Notes under the pieces: model-generated
What the model was told of the DNA's origin: nothing
What the model saw: only the letters and a program-made list of their open reading frames with translations
Database searches by the model: none
Assembly: GCA_904502205.1 (NCBI GenBank)
Contig: CAJGDR010000020.1
Location: 1 to 14,604, forward strand
Length of the DNA: 14,604 nucleotides
Source of the DNA: an uncultured Bacilli bacterium
Lineage (GTDB): Bacteria > Bacillota_I > Bacilli_A > ML615J-28 > CAG-313
Direction of reading: 5' to 3'
Translations under genes and position numbers: made by a program
In this document: piece after piece, positions 12,900 to 14,604 of the stretch
Numbering within the stretch: position 1 is the stretch's first letter
Layout: every line of letters starts with the position of its first letter

Positions 12900-14604
12900 T
12901 ATTTTCCAAAATAACGGGCATTTTTTAGCCATTTCGGTAGTTTTATTAGTACTGTCAATAAATTATTGGTATTTATCAATACTATTAATAATATACTTAT
13001 TTATTATATTTAAAGCATCAAAAAAATTGTTTGTTTTAATAATTTTAATAATTAGTATTTTTATAAGTATTTATCTTATAAAAGAACTAAATTATAAAAA
13101 AGATATTATATTACCTATAAAAGCTAAAGTAATAAGTATTAATAATAAAACAAATTATTATCAATTAACCGTTAAAACTAATAAACACAAATATTTAGTG
13201 AAAACTAAAGAACTATATAATATTGGTGATATCTTAATAATAAATGGAGAAATTGAAAAACATTTAGTACACTATCCTAATCAATTTGATTATGAAAGCT
13301 ATTTACATTTTCAAAATATTAAATATGTAATAAATAATCCTAAAATTATAAAGATTGATAATACTTTTAGTTTAAGAAAAATCCATTTCTATATAAAAGA
13401 TTATATAAATAAAACTTTTCCAAGTAAATTTGCAAGTTACATTAATACTTTAACAATAGGTAGTAACGATACACTTGATAGTACAAATATAGATAAAATT
13501 GGGATTAGTCACTTATTTGTAATATCGGGACTTCATGTATCTATTATAATAATGATTATTACCAAATTACTTAGTTTTTTTAAATTAAATAAAAAACTAA
13601 TAAATTATATTACTATAGTAACAATTGGAATATACGTTATTATTACAAACTATTTAATATCTGTAATTAGAGTATTTGTAAGTTTAGTAATCAAATCATT
13701 TATTAAACTTGATAAACTTGATCAAATATCTTTAAATTTCTTAATAGTTAGTTTAATAAATCCTTTTATTGTTAATTCGTTAAGTTTTATATTAACTTAT
13801 ATAATTGCTTTTTTTATGATGGTTTATCATATTAAAATAAATATTAAGATAAAAAATAAAATATTTAATAAAATAATTAATTATTTATTAAATACTTTAT
13901 TATTAACATTTTTAATTCAACTATTGGTATTACCATTTGTTATAAGTATTAATCCAGATTTTAATCTAATAAGTATTATAGTAAATCCTATTTTTATAAT
14001 CTTTGTAACTTACTTATATTTGCCAATTTCATTTATAATATTAATAATACCTAGTATTTTACCAATTTATGGATATATAACGAATATATTTGAATATTTG
14101 GCCCAAAATACGGCAAATATCGAGTTTTTATTACTAAGTTTAGGAAATATTCATATTGTTTTTAAAGTGCTATATTATGCCGTATTTTATTTGTTGTTAA
14201 TAGCATTAGAAACAAAAAAACTTAAACTTTGTTTGTTTTTTATAATATTTATGATTTGTTGGTATTATAAAGGTTGTTTCAAACTAAATGATGAATTATA
14301 CTTCTTAGATCTTCATGAAGGAGAATCAACAGTTATTGTTTCTAAACATACCAAAGATGTAATTGTTATTGATACGGGTGAGGTTTCAAAAAACTTTGAT
14401 TTTACTAAAATAATTAAAAACTTAGGAATTAAAGAAATAGATTATTTAATTATAAGTCATAGTGATAGTGATCATATTGGTGGTGCTATTAATCTTGTAA
14501 AATACGTAAAAGTAAAAAATCTCGTACTTAGTTATTACGATAAAACTAGTTCAACCAATTATTTAAAAAAATACAGTAAAAATGTCTATTATTTAAAATC
14601 CGGC
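12862..14604 (+). CDS. comEC: ComEC/Rec2, DNA-uptake channel (partial, first 581 residues)
   Basis: ComEC forms the membrane pore through which one DNA strand enters during transformation, and carries a metallo-beta-lactamase-fold domain thought to degrade the other strand. The frame stays open to the window end, so the C-terminus is missing. Order: hydrophobic N-terminus (about 20-75), a soluble DUF4131-like stretch (about 85-165), the Competence domain with the signature ISHLFVISGLHVS at 215-227 and many membrane helices to about 460, then the nuclease-like domain: FLDLHEGES (481-489), VIDTG (502-506) and SHSDSDHIGG (532-541). The FLDVGQGDS block usual in ComEC is changed to FLDLHEGES. Start: first ATG of the frame, overlapping comEA by 38 nt; the only ribosome-like site is AGGA about 10 nt upstream. 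It is very AT-rich and uses ATA isoleucine codons freely. Confidence 0.93.
   Translation, partial: MSTIKSKILSLFSIFQNNGHFLAISVVLLVLSINYWYLSILLIIYLFIIFKASKKLFVLIILIISIFISIYLIKELNYKKDIILPIKAKVISINNKTNYYQLTVKTNKHKYLVKTKELYNIGDILIINGEIEKHLVHYPNQFDYESYLHFQNIKYVINNPKIIKIDNTFSLRKIHFYIKDYINKTFPSKFASYINTLTIGSNDTLDSTNIDKIGISHLFVISGLHVSIIIMIITKLLSFFKLNKKLINYITIVTIGIYVIITNYLISVIRVFVSLVIKSFIKLDKLDQISLNFLIVSLINPFIVNSLSFILTYIIAFFMMVYHIKINIKIKNKIFNKIINYLLNTLLLTFLIQLLVLPFVISINPDFNLISIIVNPIFIIFVTYLYLPISFIILIIPSILPIYGYITNIFEYLAQNTANIEFLLLSLGNIHIVFKVLYYAVFYLLLIALETKKLKLCLFFIIFMICWYYKGCFKLNDELYFLDLHEGESTVIVSKHTKDVIVIDTGEVSKNFDFTKIIKNLGIKEIDYLIISHSDSDHIGGAINLVKYVKVKNLVLSYYDKTSSTNYLKKYSKNVYYLKSG

Noticed and set aside
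1..14604. Mollicute genetic code (TGA as Trp)
   Set aside because: All Trp codons read are TGG and no frame requires TGA read-through; stops seen are TAA or TAG, so the code cannot be proven but code 4 has no support.
1..14604. Mobile element, CRISPR array, phage or defence genes
   Set aside because: No transposase, integrase, direct-repeat array, attachment site or defence-type domain is visible on either strand.

Overview
The window is AT-rich DNA from a low-GC Gram-positive bacterium (Bacillota, Bacilli-like). Every tryptophan codon I read is TGG, no gene needs TGA as a sense codon, and strong GGAGG-type ribosome binding sites are present. This argues for the standard bacterial code and against a Mycoplasma-type code. 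The gene set (MnmA, UvrB, RlmH, WalJ, ThiT, ComEA, ComEC, a YjcZ-type micro-protein) fits Bacilli. An uncultured lineage near the Mollicutes/RF39/Erysipelotrichia group is my best guess, but sequence alone does not fix it. I saw no insertion sequence, CRISPR array, tRNA or rRNA.

Left part (1-5500, minus strand): a tightly packed operon read right to left, walJ - rlmH - two-module membrane protein - uvrB - mnmA - ribF (cut by the window edge). Adjacent genes overlap by 8 nt or are separated by only 1-12 nt. It starts at an extended -10 promoter near 5526-5554. Its products cover a metallo-beta-lactamase-fold protein, 23S rRNA methylation, excision repair, tRNA thiolation and FAD synthesis.

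Centre (5501-11619): a divergent intergenic region holds a 29-codon YjcZ-like gene on the minus strand with its own terminator, and a promoter for a rightward two-gene operon. That operon encodes two paralogous proteins of 962 and 921 residues. Each has an N-terminal membrane anchor, and the extracytoplasmic part looks like two successive PrsA/SurA-type foldase units with eroded parvulin domains. A perfect 14-bp hairpin terminates the operon. This pair is the least explained and most interesting content of the window.

Right part (11621-14604, plus strand): a TPP riboswitch with a terminator-type expression platform controls thiT, the thiamine-binding component of an ECF transporter. It is followed by comEA, which here has a lipoprotein signal, and by a 5' part of comEC that overlaps comEA and runs off the window end. 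The two com genes encode the DNA receptor and the membrane channel for DNA uptake.
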